Virus record (IMG/VR): IMGVR_UViG_3300030329_003548
Location: 1-64,000 of that record
DNA: 64,000 nucleotides
Origin: a virus
Strand: one strand, 5' to 3'
Positions 29,976 through 40,103 of the stretch are shown one piece after another. Below the pieces are notes generated by a model. It searched no databases. It was not told the origin of the DNA and saw only the letters and a list, made by a program, of their open reading frames with translations. How positions within the stretch are numbered: position 1 is the stretch's first letter; every line of letters starts with the position of its first letter. A program made the translations under genes and the position numbers.

Positions 29976-31352
29976 ATGGCGGCACCACAACCACCTCCGA
30001 ACTATCAACAGGCTCAAATAGCTCGTGCACGGGTCAATAACCAAAGGCGTGTTCAGAGAATGGGAACCCCGCAACAGGATGTTAGTGACCTTCCTGATAA
30101 TAACGCGTCTCAGATGGGGTATATAGATCCACAGAGCGGAAAAGCTCTTACTGACCCCGGTGTTCAAGCTCGACCCGTATCTCGTGAGAATCTTGCAAAA
30201 TTAAATGCTGCAGGGAACAGGGTAGGCAGTGAAGGATTAGAGGGAACACCGAACCCTACTGCTCCGGTTGCTCCACCCGCTGCAGCGAAGCCTGCTACAG
30301 ATTACACCGCCACTAATAAACCTATCACAAAAAATGCTTACGGGTTAGATTTAAAAACTAATCTAGAAAAATTAATAGGTAACAGCGAGCAAATCATTAA
30401 TAATGTGTTTGATGCAACAGGTAACCCGGTAGCTGTTAGAAGCCACTTTTTTAATGTTTTAAGTAAGTGGGAATCTTCATTGCCATTAAATCAGCTATGG
30501 TGTCTAGTATTTAACGTTCCACCAGCTATTAAAGATAATCTAACTTCTGTAAATGAAGAAAGCAATGACGCTCCAGCTCCTGGTACCACTAGTTATGGTA
30601 TGCAGGGATGGGGTGAAGAGATTAATGCATCATGGGGTGTTGATATGGGACGTGAAACTGTACATACACCTCCAATGTATAGATCTCATATTGGATGTGC
30701 ATTTGCACAAACAGTTGGTATCCCGCCAGAGAATTTAGGTACTGAAACTGTTGGTATTCCTAATAGAGGCTTTATTAAGGCCCCTGTTGTGAAACAGCGT
30801 AACCCGTTCGGATCTTTAAACGTAGAATTTTTAGAAACAAATGTATCGTTTGTTGATTTTTTGATACGTCCGTGGGTTATTCAAACATCACATTATGGGT
30901 TAGTAGCTAGACCAGTCGCTGATTTGGATATTAAGACAGATATGTTCCTGTTAAATTTCGGTCGCATGGGTGTAGATCCAGCTTCTCATCATGCTGCTGG
31001 TGGAGGTGATCCCGGTCAGATGGCTAACGTGCGTGGATTTGTATTAAGAAAAATGTTCCACTTTAAGGATTGTTTCCCTATTAACGTTGCTAACGAGAGG
31101 TACTCGTATACACCGGAAGGTGGCCCAGATAGAAGAGACGTTGAATTTGTATTTACGAGATATCAAGCTATTTTACCTGAGGGAGGCATTAATCATGCAC
31201 TAGAAATGGCAGCATGGGACGATGCAGCGTTTGGCGGTAATGCGGTATCCCTTCCTGCTAAATCTAAACGAAGCGGTGGTGGATTATTAGGTATGCCTGG
31301 TCGAATAGCTAATGGTATTATGAATTCTGGTCGTAATATGTTAGGCTTGTAA
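29976..31352 (+). CDS. Baseplate/tube-cap-like virion protein, 458 aa
   Basis: A Pro/Gln/Ala-rich disordered N-terminus (about residues 1-120) leads into a tube-fold-like domain (FLETNVSFVDFLIRPWVI, LDIKTDMFLLNFGRM and DVEFVFTRYQAILPEGG). The overall plan resembles the gp54/gp48 tube-baseplate connectors of T4, which contain a gp19-like fold. A Gly-rich tail (KSKRSGGGLLGMPG) ends the protein. It is placed between tube and hub-chaperone genes. The exact T4 counterpart is not certain; gp54 is my best guess. Confidence 0.5.
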   Translation: MAAPQPPPNYQQAQIARARVNNQRRVQRMGTPQQDVSDLPDNNASQMGYIDPQSGKALTDPGVQARPVSRENLAKLNAAGNRVGSEGLEGTPNPTAPVAPPAAAKPATDYTATNKPITKNAYGLDLKTNLEKLIGNSEQIINNVFDATGNPVAVRSHFFNVLSKWESSLPLNQLWCLVFNVPPAIKDNLTSVNEESNDAPAPGTTSYGMQGWGEEINASWGVDMGRETVHTPPMYRSHIGCAFAQTVGIPPENLGTETVGIPNRGFIKAPVVKQRNPFGSLNVEFLETNVSFVDFLIRPWVIQTSHYGLVARPVADLDIKTDMFLLNFGRMGVDPASHHAAGGGDPGQMANVRGFVLRKMFHFKDCFPINVANERYSYTPEGGPDRRDVEFVFTRYQAILPEGGINHALEMAAWDDAAFGGNAVSLPAKSKRSGGGLLGMPGRIANGIMNSGRNMLGL

Positions 31353-31365
31353 TAAGTCATTATAC

Positions 31366-32247
31366 ATGAGTGACTTTATATACCCTGTAGAACAAATATC
31401 TACTGATAGCGTTCTATACTTCAAACAATTCACTCACAGGCAAAATAAAAATTTTGTTAAAGTACTTCTTAACGGTGATACAAATATTCTAGAAATGTTC
31501 GTTAGTACTCTTATTAAGGATCTATCAGTTAATGATATTGATACTGACAACCTTTCGTGTATTGACAAATTAGGAATATTATTAGGTATTAGAGCATACA
31601 ATGTCTCACCAGTTGCTAAATTTACAACTATCGTCGACAAAGGCAGGCAAGAGCAATTTGAAATTAGTGTTAATGATGTCATTGATAAGATTAAACAGCA
31701 TAAAGTAGCACACACTTTTAATATTGATAAAAATGGTATTAAGGTTGAAGGAACAATACCTAAAGTGTTAGCTGCGGAAAATCAGTTAGATATGATTACT
31801 AGTAGTATTGATGTTATTGAGTTTAACGGTAATGCTATTGACGCAAGAGAATTAACTCTAGATCAGAGGAGAGAGGTAATTGATAAGTTGCCTTCGTTTG
31901 TATTATCTAGTGTATTAGAGTTTTTATATGAACAGGAACAAATACTAAAAACGACACCTGTAATTAAGCTAGGATCAGATCAAGAAATGCACTTATCTTT
32001 TATCAATAGATCAATTGCAGAGATAATCAGGTTATTCTTCAATACAGATCTCAAGCAGTTTTATGAAACCGAATACACGCTAATTAAACACTTTAACTTC
32101 ACGCATGAAAGTATAAACAACTGTGCCCCTGCTGAACTAATGTTATATTATAATATTATTAACGAGGAAATTAAAAAGCAGAAAGAAGAAGAACAGAAAC
32201 AACAATCCGGACAATCTGTAAACCCTAACAACAGCCTGAAAGGTTGA
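31366..32247 (+). CDS. Baseplate hub / assembly protein (gp26- or gp51-like)
   Basis: A 293-aa protein with mixed fold, opening VLYFKQFTHRQNKNFVKVLL and ending in a Gln/Glu/Lys-rich coil. Size and place (between tube-type proteins and the tape measure, side by side with a second protein of equal size) fit the two hub subunits or chaperones gp26 and gp51 of T4-like phages. I cannot see a diagnostic motif, so this is a positional call. Confidence 0.45.
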   Translation: MSDFIYPVEQISTDSVLYFKQFTHRQNKNFVKVLLNGDTNILEMFVSTLIKDLSVNDIDTDNLSCIDKLGILLGIRAYNVSPVAKFTTIVDKGRQEQFEISVNDVIDKIKQHKVAHTFNIDKNGIKVEGTIPKVLAAENQLDMITSSIDVIEFNGNAIDARELTLDQRREVIDKLPSFVLSSVLEFLYEQEQILKTTPVIKLGSDQEMHLSFINRSIAEIIRLFFNTDLKQFYETEYTLIKHFNFTHESINNCAPAELMLYYNIINEEIKKQKEEEQKQQSGQSVNPNNSLKG

Positions 32248-32263
32248 AAAACGAGTTCTTTCT

Positions 32264-32270
32264 GTAAATA
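32264..32270 (+). promoter_or_regulatory. Late promoter box variant (GTAAATA), 6 nt before ATG at 32277
   Basis: The sequence TGTAAATA-ACATTG-ATG has the most frequent spacing and decides for ATG 32277 over the TTG at 32274. Confidence 0.5.
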
Positions 32271-32276
32271 ACATTG

Positions 32277-33140
32277 ATGAGTAATACTGCACAAACCAAC
32301 TACATGGATGTCCTGCAGGATATTGAAGAGTTTTATACAGACAATCCAGTTGAAGCATGGTGCCCTACTCTTGGCAAGACAATTAAATTTAGACCACTAG
32401 ATGTATCGCAGATGAAGGGCATTATGGAGCTTCAGATCGGTGCACAAAAAGATGTATATGGAGTTTCTGCCGGATTACAAGTTGTCAACAATTTCAATCA
32501 AATCATAGCTAACAATTGTACTGAGGATGATGCTAAGCTCGGCTATACTCTAACTACTCTAGATAGAGATGCTATTATGCTGCAGCTCCGTGCATATTCC
32601 AACGACACTATTGACATCATAGATGACGATAAAACCGTGGTAGTTGAGCTAGGTAAGATAGTAGATAAACTCAAAAAGACCCGCATCGATGACGGTCTTA
32701 TGACCTATAGCAAAACGTATGAATACAAGTCAGGTAACATTGACGTTAATCTCGGTATCCCGTCCATAGAAACTGATTATGCTCTGAATACGTATTTTCA
32801 AAATGTCTATAAAGACAACTTCGAGACAAAAGATGCCGAAAAGGTAGTTCAAGATATTGAGAAGGTCGTATCTGAGGTGTTCTTTGTTGAGATATGCAAA
32901 TATATTAAGTCCATTGTGATCAACAAGGGAGACAAAAGCACAACGTTAAATTTCACTGATGTCTCCTTATTAGACGACAATATTGCAATTTTACAAAAAC
33001 TTCCATCTGGGGTAATATCTGGAGTTTCTAATTATATCAATAAGCTTAAGAAGTTTAGAGACGGACCTTTAACTTATAAAGACGCTTCCGGTAAAAATGC
33101 TATTCTTGCAGTAGATGCAAATCTCTTCATCGGGTTATAA
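32277..33140 (+). CDS. Baseplate hub / assembly chaperone-like protein, 287 aa
   Basis: The protein contains WCPTLGKTIKFRPLDVSQMKGIMELQI, a segment typical of T4-like hub/assembly-chaperone proteins (gp26 group), followed by helical regions and a C-terminal SGVSNYINKLKKFRDG. With the preceding 293-aa protein it probably aids hub and tape-measure assembly. Start at ATG 32277 because of the late box. The exact T4 equivalent is uncertain. Confidence 0.5.
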   Translation: MSNTAQTNYMDVLQDIEEFYTDNPVEAWCPTLGKTIKFRPLDVSQMKGIMELQIGAQKDVYGVSAGLQVVNNFNQIIANNCTEDDAKLGYTLTTLDRDAIMLQLRAYSNDTIDIIDDDKTVVVELGKIVDKLKKTRIDDGLMTYSKTYEYKSGNIDVNLGIPSIETDYALNTYFQNVYKDNFETKDAEKVVQDIEKVVSEVFFVEICKYIKSIVINKGDKSTTLNFTDVSLLDDNIAILQKLPSGVISGVSNYINKLKKFRDGPLTYKDASGKNAILAVDANLFIGL

Positions 33141-33149
33141 GCGTTTCCG

Positions 33150-33156
33150 ATAAATA
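33150..33156 (+). promoter_or_regulatory. Late promoter box (GATAAATA), 12 nt before ATG at 33169
   Basis: The sequence GATAAATA-CTTACAGTATTT-ATG precedes the tape-measure-like gene. The predicted leader is about 7 nt. Confidence 0.7.
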
Positions 33157-33168
33157 CTTACAGTATTT

Positions 33169-35553
33169 ATGGCCGACCAATCCGCTGCAATGTTTAATAG
33201 AATGCTAGGTACCCTTAACGGGCTATCTACGTCTACTAATACTCTAGTTAATGTTGCAAGGCAGCAAAAATCTTCTCTAGATAGTGTTAATAAGACATTG
33301 GCTGCTCTTCCTAATGCTATAGCAAATAACAGCCGTAGTCAGTTTAAAAACGTACAACAAGTTGTAATTCAAGGATACTCAGTAGGAAATTCCGTTAGAC
33401 CATTAACTCATTTTGCTGATTATCTTGCTAAGGTTATGCCTCAAATGCAAATGCCCAACGTAAAGGTACAGCAGAAGGAAGGATTTTTAAGCAAAGTGTT
33501 TAAGATGATATTCTTTGGAGGTGCAGCAGGTGCAGTTATAGGCTCTATATTAGGAGCTGATTGGAAAGCGCTATTAGAAGGTCAAATTAGTTTTGTAGAT
33601 TTTGGTAAAAAGCTCTTAAACGAGAAAGACGGGTTGTTGAGTAAGTTCCCATTCTTCCACTTAAAGCACCTTCTTACAGGTATATTGGAAGTCACTAAAG
33701 GTAATATTAAAGGTGGCATAGCACGAATGGCTGTAGCTATTCCAGGATTTAGTACGTTCTTGAAATGGGTAGGTGGAAAGACAACCGAGAGGATGCCCGC
33801 AGGTGCGCTTGGCGGTGAATGGATAAAAAGAGTTGACGCTGGTAAGGGATTTAATGACTTATGGAAAGCGATTAAAGATAAATTCGGTTCATTTTTAGCA
33901 TCTGCTATAGAACAAATTGTACCCATTTTAGGCGATGCAATTGTTAAGATTGATTGGAAGAAGGTTTTACCCGGTACTACAATAGCAGCACTTGGGTTAG
34001 ATCAGGTTAATCTTGAAGGTGGACTGCTAGGTGTTATTAATAGATTTATAACAAGCTTAAAAGAGAAAACATTCTTTAAAAATATTGGCCAGTTCTTAGA
34101 AGCAGCAGGCAAATTTGATCTAACTGCTATGGGTGATGCAATTAAGCCTTTAAAGCCTATTTTAGATTCAATTAAGAAATTTATAGACGCCGGTGGTGGT
34201 GTTGATGTTGTAGAAAATGTAAACTTGTTCGGATTTAAAGAAATTGACCTTGGAGGGTTCCTGAACAAATTAGTAGTTGGCTTACAGAAGAGATTTAAAT
34301 CTCTATTTGCTGGAGAAGGCGATAAAACTATCTTCGATCACATTAATGAGTTTGGAAAATCTGGAGACTGGAATGAATTGAAATTTATCCTACCTCAAGG
34401 AATAATAAACTTCCTTAGCAGTGATAAAGGCATTTTTGATGCTGGTGGATTGCTCAATGTTAAAGGAGAAGGTGGTTTCTGGGATAAGATTACAAGTAGT
34501 AATTTATATACAAGTGTACAAGCATTTCTAACTGGAATGCAAGAGAAGCCATTGCAGACTGCTTTAGGATTAGTGGCGAGCGAAGAGACAGTAAACAGTA
34601 TAATGGCAATGCTTGATAAAGATTTCAAAACTGCACTCAAAGAAGATATATTAAGCTTCGATCTTGGAGAGTGGTTTTATAGTACAAATTTAGGGAACTG
34701 GATTGAAAATTTCCAACGTCGACCAGTAGAGATGTTATTTGGTCAAGGTGAAGGAGCATTATTCCCTAGTATCGGTAGACTCTTGGAAAAAGGGCCCGTA
34801 GAAGCTATTCAGAATTTAGGAAAAGAATTTGGTATAGATAAAATCCCTTCACCTGGTGATGTTTGGAAAGGATTCGTAGAGTCACCACTAATACAAAACG
34901 TGCTAGAGCCTGTCAAGACTGTTATAAGCGGGTTTACCGATATCGCAGATGGAAACTGGCTCCAGGGTATATTAAAGATAGGTCAATTTATCCCCGGGTT
35001 TGATAGAGTTATAGATACCGGTCTTGAACAAATTAAAAAGGATAAGGGTGCTGTCGCCAAACTTACCGGAGCCGGGGTTAACTTAGATGAAATAATAAAA
35101 AGCCAAAACACAGCGGCTGAAGCTATGAAACTTCAAAGTAATCTAATACTCAAAGGCGCTGCTTGGAGGCATGGTGCAAAAGGTGATGTACTTAAAATGT
35201 TCCAACAACAAGCAGAGCAGAAAGTAAAATCGTTCCTAACACCTGGAGATGAAAAACCTGCACCAGAAGCTAAACCTGAAAAACCTGCAGACCCGGATGC
35301 TAAACCTCAACCTCAAGCATCAATTAAATTAGATGCTGATTTCAAGAAAGTAACAGATGGTATTGTAGGTGCATTAGTAGGTAATACTGGTAAGACTTTA
35401 ATGGAGGTTATTGAAACAAGTAACGAGAAATTAATAACAGCAATAGAGAGTATACAGCCGAGTACAGTAGCAATGGTAGCCCCGGGCGGCCAACAGATAC
35501 AGATGCCAGCTGGTACTGGTCCGAATACTAGCGCGAGGAAGCTTAACATATGA
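33169..35553 (+). CDS. Tape-measure-like tail protein (gp29-type)
   Basis: A long, mainly helical protein of 794 aa. After a Ser/Thr/Asn-rich N-terminal helix it has a hydrophobic, potentially membrane-active segment (KVFKMIFFGGAAGAVIGSILG, about residues 105-125). Many amphipathic repeats with Gly-Leu-Phe-Lys patterns follow, then a Pro/Lys/Ala linker (KPAPEAKPEKPADPDAKPQ) and a short end domain. This is the usual tape-measure architecture. It sits between hub-assembly and tube-cap genes, as gp29 does functionally in T4. Direct similarity to gp29 is not visible. Confidence 0.65.
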   Translation: MADQSAAMFNRMLGTLNGLSTSTNTLVNVARQQKSSLDSVNKTLAALPNAIANNSRSQFKNVQQVVIQGYSVGNSVRPLTHFADYLAKVMPQMQMPNVKVQQKEGFLSKVFKMIFFGGAAGAVIGSILGADWKALLEGQISFVDFGKKLLNEKDGLLSKFPFFHLKHLLTGILEVTKGNIKGGIARMAVAIPGFSTFLKWVGGKTTERMPAGALGGEWIKRVDAGKGFNDLWKAIKDKFGSFLASAIEQIVPILGDAIVKIDWKKVLPGTTIAALGLDQVNLEGGLLGVINRFITSLKEKTFFKNIGQFLEAAGKFDLTAMGDAIKPLKPILDSIKKFIDAGGGVDVVENVNLFGFKEIDLGGFLNKLVVGLQKRFKSLFAGEGDKTIFDHINEFGKSGDWNELKFILPQGIINFLSSDKGIFDAGGLLNVKGEGGFWDKITSSNLYTSVQAFLTGMQEKPLQTALGLVASEETVNSIMAMLDKDFKTALKEDILSFDLGEWFYSTNLGNWIENFQRRPVEMLFGQGEGALFPSIGRLLEKGPVEAIQNLGKEFGIDKIPSPGDVWKGFVESPLIQNVLEPVKTVISGFTDIADGNWLQGILKIGQFIPGFDRVIDTGLEQIKKDKGAVAKLTGAGVNLDEIIKSQNTAAEAMKLQSNLILKGAAWRHGAKGDVLKMFQQQAEQKVKSFLTPGDEKPAPEAKPEKPADPDAKPQPQASIKLDADFKKVTDGIVGALVGNTGKTLMEVIETSNEKLITAIESIQPSTVAMVAPGGQQIQMPAGTGPNTSARKLNI

Positions 35554-36968
35554 ACGAGAGACATCTATTTAAGATAAAGACAATGGATAAGGAGGACCTA
35601 GGCTTTAACAAGGTAAGCCTTCCTAATATGAACAACGCTGCGGCTCCTGAGCTCATACCTCAAAAATCACGGGCATCGAGTCGGGGTAATTTTGACCCTC
35701 AGATAATTAATGTTATTACAGATCATCAATGGACACATACACCTTCTATAGGTCGTAACGAAGTACCTCGCGTCAAACTGTCGGAGTATAAGATAGAGTT
35801 TAACTCTGTAATGCAACAGTTAAGATATCTTCTTACGATGGGTACAGACGCAGTGGATAAGGGATTAACGATAGGTGAAGGTATATTCGGCCAAGCTGGT
35901 TCTGGATCTTCCCCGGCTAATGAAAAGTTAAAAGAACATAAGGCAAAAGTTGAAAAGGCTGTAGAGAAAATTAAGGAAATAGAAACAAAAGTTAAAAAAA
36001 CTGTACTTGGTCCAGATGCAGGAAACTTTGAAATTACAGTAAACCCTCCAGATAATATAAAAAATGATGTACCGTGGTTAACACCTTATTGGGGGTTATA
36101 TGGTGTACAACCTACAGGGTTTCAATATATAATGCCTTATTTTGTTGATGAATATAAATCAGTAGGTCAAGCATGGGGAGATGTTCGTGGAGGTGGTATA
36201 TTTAGTACAATATTAAAAGATGCACCAGTAGGGTTAGCTCAAATGATTACATCTCAGTTTGAAACTGTAGCTAAAGGTGCGTATATAGATTTACCAAAGT
36301 CTTATCATTACGATCAAACAGCAACACCTGACGTTAAATTTACATTTTATTTATATAATACAAATTCTTGGGAGGATGTGGTAAAAAACTGGCAATTAGT
36401 GTTCATGTTAGTTTATCAAAATTTAGCTAATAAGACGTCTAAGATACTCTTAGAACCTCCTGTAATATATGAAGTAGAGGTTGATGGGTTACATTATTTC
36501 CCTTACGCATATATTTCAGGATTACAAATTAAGAGCCATGGCACTCAGCGCGAGATGGTTGTACCTGTACAAGTAGACGATAGATCAAATTTTCATCCCA
36601 AGACGTTTACAGATCCTCCGTATGAGAAGAAGAAACCATCAACTGGAACGGATTATGTTCGTCGCCATGGTACTGGTAGTACATCACATGAAGGTAAAAG
36701 TGTAAACGTTACGGAAGCAGGATCAAGTCAAGGTTCTCCTGATCCTAAAATCCGTGGCATAAAAACTCAAATACCTGAAGCATGGGAAGTAAATATCACC
36801 TTAAAATCATTGCTACCGGAAACTAAAAATCTTATGTTCCATGCTATTACTCAAGGAGCAGATATCTACGAAGTGTTCATTAATGATGCCGCAGTAGGTC
36901 CGCAAACAAAATCAACTGCCACGGCTTGGAACCAAAACACTAATCACATACAAAGAAAGTCAAAATGA
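35550..36968 (+). CDS. gp48: Baseplate tail-tube cap, T4 gp48-like
   Basis: A 472-aa protein (T4 gp48: 364). Its core has the segment DVKFTFYLYNTNSWEDVVKNWQLVFMLVYQN, comparable to the gp48 region TWDLTPRSTEDLMAIINIYQYF, then LEPPVIYEVEVDGLHYFPYAYISGL and WEVNITLKSLLPETKNLM near the end, matching the gp48 tail. A coiled region (KEHKAKVEKAVEKIKEIETKV) interrupts the N-terminal part. It overlaps the tape-measure gene and the gp53-like gene by 4 nt each. Confidence 0.65.
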   Translation: MNERHLFKIKTMDKEDLGFNKVSLPNMNNAAAPELIPQKSRASSRGNFDPQIINVITDHQWTHTPSIGRNEVPRVKLSEYKIEFNSVMQQLRYLLTMGTDAVDKGLTIGEGIFGQAGSGSSPANEKLKEHKAKVEKAVEKIKEIETKVKKTVLGPDAGNFEITVNPPDNIKNDVPWLTPYWGLYGVQPTGFQYIMPYFVDEYKSVGQAWGDVRGGGIFSTILKDAPVGLAQMITSQFETVAKGAYIDLPKSYHYDQTATPDVKFTFYLYNTNSWEDVVKNWQLVFMLVYQNLANKTSKILLEPPVIYEVEVDGLHYFPYAYISGLQIKSHGTQREMVVPVQVDDRSNFHPKTFTDPPYEKKKPSTGTDYVRRHGTGSTSHEGKSVNVTEAGSSQGSPDPKIRGIKTQIPEAWEVNITLKSLLPETKNLMFHAITQGADIYEVFINDAAVGPQTKSTATAWNQNTNHIQRKSK

Positions 36969-37339
36969 AAACAGAACTAGATAAGGTGCAAAACGATATT
37001 ACTGCTTTACCACAGCTTCATGAGTTCTTGTATGAGAAGATCTTTAAGATGTATAAAGAAGGTGATCATTATGCATTTAATATTCTGAAGAAGATCAAGA
37101 TACCTAGAGATTTACCAGAAGGAGCCGTTACATATGTCAATGTACGTGGAAACATGACTTGGCCGCAGATAAGTTATTTAGAATATGGTACGATTAATTT
37201 GTGGTGGTTAATATGTATATCAAGTGGTATAACTAACCCGGTACATAATCCTGAACCTGGTACTATATTGAGAATTATATCTCCAACTGTTGTTAGATCT
37301 GTATTGGATGAGATAGATAGACAAGTTAAGAATCAATGA
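36965..37339 (+). CDS. gp53: Baseplate wedge protein, T4 gp53-like (LysM-like core)
   Basis: A 124-aa protein with the gp53/LysM-like segment MTWPQISYLEYGTINLWWLI followed by CISSGITNPVHNPEPGTILRI; the pattern is a single-residue-spaced Trp-Trp-Leu-Ile helix and a GT-x-L-R-I strand. T4 gp53 is longer (196 aa). It overlaps gp48 and the next gene (ATGA), and participates in joining baseplate wedges to the hub. Confidence 0.72.
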   Translation: MKTELDKVQNDITALPQLHEFLYEKIFKMYKEGDHYAFNILKKIKIPRDLPEGAVTYVNVRGNMTWPQISYLEYGTINLWWLICISSGITNPVHNPEPGTILRIISPTVVRSVLDEIDRQVKNQ

Positions 37340-38856
37340 GTTTTGAAAGCACTTTAACTGTTAGCCTGAATAATCAAAATTACGACATTAGCGTAATTTT
37401 GATTAATGGTAACAGCCCAGCTCAGAGACTGCCTCGAGGTATTGTTCAAGAAATATTAATTGAGGATAATATATACTCTATATTCCATACAGGTAAGTTG
37501 ACTATTAATAGTAGTCATAATGCATTAGACAACTCTCCCTTAACTCCAACGTTTAATATTGATAGTAGAGATACAGTCTTAGTAGATATTAAACCTGTAC
37601 ATAAAGCTGGGGATGAAAGAAAGTTTCCGATTGAGTTATGGGGATTAAATTTTGCATTCTTTATATATGATGAAGAAGAGGTTATTAATGGTGATACTAA
37701 TAACAAAACAAAGATATATCATTTAAGAGATATTCGAGAACAATATTTAAGAGAGATTAATACAAGATGGTCTACTGCTGGTGCGGCTGGTATAATGCCT
37801 AATATTGGTCAATTATCAGATGAACATAGATCAATGTATACTGGTGATGCGATTCAAAGCCTATTAACAACTGGTTTAGAAGGTAAAGGAGCTGAGTTAA
37901 TGTGGGCTGATGATTGGTCATTAGGTTCAAACAAAATATTTTATACGTCTACAGGTGATACAACACTGTTCGATGACATTGAGTATGTTCTAGACGATCA
38001 TATGTCTAGCGATGATGATAATTGTTTCCTGCGAGCAGAAAGGTCACCTAATATTAGTTTATTTTCATTAAGATCGGTATCAGATTATTTTCAAGGCACA
38101 GTTGGTGATCGAGGAGAAGGATTGGGACCTGCAAACGCAGATGTATTTGCACTCCATAGTGGAACAACTACAGACACTAAAGGTGTCAATAACAGTAAGA
38201 TTCCAAAAGGTAAATCACCAAAACAAATTGACACTGGTACATTAGAGATGTTTGATTCATTAACTAATTTTGAATTATTAAATACATCAAATGCAGATAG
38301 TATGAGTGAGTTAGTTACTACCCTAGGTCATACGTATGACCGTAGAAATAAAGAGTTTATTATAAGAAGCAAAGAGACTCACATACAATCTATCAGAGAC
38401 AAGTATGAGCAACTAGTAAATGATAAATTAGTATCTCATACTGTTAACGCCGTTTTTCCTGTCAACGCAGATAAGTTAGAAAATAGAGTTTTTAAGAATA
38501 TTGATACTGGTGTTAGATCTTGGTATAAAAAGACAATTGGTAGAGTTATGAATAAGGCTTTAGCGTTTAGTCCAGGAATTAGCTTTACTGTACATGGCTC
38601 TACTCACAGACAAGCAGGAAGATTTTACACGTTAGCTGATAAGACGTCTAATAATGATACACCTTTCGAGAAATTATTGATGGGAGATTGGTTAGGTATT
38701 AAAGTCAGCCATGTCTTCATGCTTGAACAAAATGCATATGCTAATCATATATCATGTGTGAGACCGTTTACGTATGAACCGTTGTTATTAGACGCTCCAG
38801 GTACACCAGGTGGGTTGAGAATAGACATGAGCGGAGAGGAGACACAGTTAGCATAA
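37336..38856 (+). CDS. gp27: Baseplate central hub protein, T4 gp27-like
   Basis: A 506-aa protein (T4 gp27: 391). The opening (TVSLNNQNYDISVILI, then GIVQEILIEDNIYSIFHTGKL) and ELWGLNFAFFIYDEEEV are the N-terminal barrel pattern. A central stretch has VTTLGHTYDRRNKEFIIRS, and the C-terminal barrel includes GISFTVHGSTHRQAGRFYTLAD and LMGDWLGIKVSHVFMLEQNAYANHISCVR. gp27 forms the trimeric hub holding the puncturing device. The layout and the position after gp53 support the call. Confidence 0.7.
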   Translation: MSFESTLTVSLNNQNYDISVILINGNSPAQRLPRGIVQEILIEDNIYSIFHTGKLTINSSHNALDNSPLTPTFNIDSRDTVLVDIKPVHKAGDERKFPIELWGLNFAFFIYDEEEVINGDTNNKTKIYHLRDIREQYLREINTRWSTAGAAGIMPNIGQLSDEHRSMYTGDAIQSLLTTGLEGKGAELMWADDWSLGSNKIFYTSTGDTTLFDDIEYVLDDHMSSDDDNCFLRAERSPNISLFSLRSVSDYFQGTVGDRGEGLGPANADVFALHSGTTTDTKGVNNSKIPKGKSPKQIDTGTLEMFDSLTNFELLNTSNADSMSELVTTLGHTYDRRNKEFIIRSKETHIQSIRDKYEQLVNDKLVSHTVNAVFPVNADKLENRVFKNIDTGVRSWYKKTIGRVMNKALAFSPGISFTVHGSTHRQAGRFYTLADKTSNNDTPFEKLLMGDWLGIKVSHVFMLEQNAYANHISCVRPFTYEPLLLDAPGTPGGLRIDMSGEETQLA

Positions 38857-40103
38857 TGGGTAGTCAGTTTCCAGTAAAGACAGGAATAGCTCACATTGTT
38901 GATACAGATGTTGCTAACTCTATTGATTTTCATATTGCTGCTAGCAGCTACACTAACACATTAGACAAATATCTAGGTGAAATTGCTTTAGTATATTTTC
39001 ATAATTATACAAAGCATACATGGGACACGCTTGAGACTCAAAGCAAGTTTTTTGAGAAGCTGAATGATGGTATTAATTTCAACTGGGGTGAAGATGCTGG
39101 TGGATATATGGATCCGTATGAAGCAAATTCTGCTGACAATTTAACTTACAATAAGGAGGATGAACCTATAGATAGCTTAGTAAATAAGCTATTAGCTTAT
39201 TCTATAACAAACCCAGGCGCGTTGAGCTTACCGTATGTCTCATACGAGAATACATTATTAAATGAAACTGAGGTATGGGTGCGTAATGATGACGGATCAA
39301 TACAAACTGAAGAAGGTCAATTTAAAGCTATAGACTTAGTAACTATGTCTAATAGGCTAATAAAAGTAGATAAGCCTACTAATGATGCAGTTAGAAAACA
39401 TATTTCAGCTGGTAATGTTCCTAATATAGGAATGGCAGATCTAGATAATCAATTTTTAATATATTGGATCGAAAAGTTCCAACGCGCTCATCCAGAAGTT
39501 CACCGGAAATATCAAAATTTGGTTACTGATAGTACTGTAGATTATTTTACTGATTTTAGTGACTCTATTGGCTCCTTAGTTAGAGATATTGATGAGACTG
39601 TTGATCCGTGGATGTTACCATTATTTGATGTTGACTTTACTGGTTGGTCTACAGATGAGAAATTAAGACCTAGCTATTTAACACCTGTACTTCAAGATAA
39701 GATTGATGATGCAACGGAAGAACAGCTTCACGATATGACTTCAAAAATTGAAAAGGTATATCGAAAAAATATAGTCCATTCTTCGTTAATTAGAGCTGTT
39801 GCTGGTATTAATACGGCTCACGGAGAAGATTTTAACGGTGGTACCGGTGATACTGCACAATGGAAGCGAATGAAAACATATACTGCGCAGTTTAATGATA
39901 TTATAGCAGAAACGTTAGGTAATATATACTCTGTATTGCTCCCGTGGAGAAACAAAATTGATAATAAGCAAAAAATAGATTATACAGTGTTTGATTACGT
40001 CGTCGAGAATACTTCGTATGAAGTAGATATTCTTAGAAATAAATTTAAGGAAGTTGATAGCACTGTAGCTGATATTGAAACAGCTTTAGGGTCTTCCAGA
40101 TAA
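38856..40103 (+). CDS. Virion/baseplate-associated protein, 415 aa
   Basis: Unrecognised soluble protein starting at the final A of the gp27 stop. It contains Trp/Tyr-rich helical parts and no cysteines or known motifs; helices such as VRKHISAGNVPNIG, LDNQFLIYWIEKFQRAH and IEKVYRKNIVHSSLIRAV are visible. It follows the hub gene, so a baseplate or hub role is likely. Its end overlaps the convergent gp16-like gene by 18 nt. Confidence 0.6.
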   Translation: MGSQFPVKTGIAHIVDTDVANSIDFHIAASSYTNTLDKYLGEIALVYFHNYTKHTWDTLETQSKFFEKLNDGINFNWGEDAGGYMDPYEANSADNLTYNKEDEPIDSLVNKLLAYSITNPGALSLPYVSYENTLLNETEVWVRNDDGSIQTEEGQFKAIDLVTMSNRLIKVDKPTNDAVRKHISAGNVPNIGMADLDNQFLIYWIEKFQRAHPEVHRKYQNLVTDSTVDYFTDFSDSIGSLVRDIDETVDPWMLPLFDVDFTGWSTDEKLRPSYLTPVLQDKIDDATEEQLHDMTSKIEKVYRKNIVHSSLIRAVAGINTAHGEDFNGGTGDTAQWKRMKTYTAQFNDIIAETLGNIYSVLLPWRNKIDNKQKIDYTVFDYVVENTSYEVDILRNKFKEVDSTVADIETALGSSR

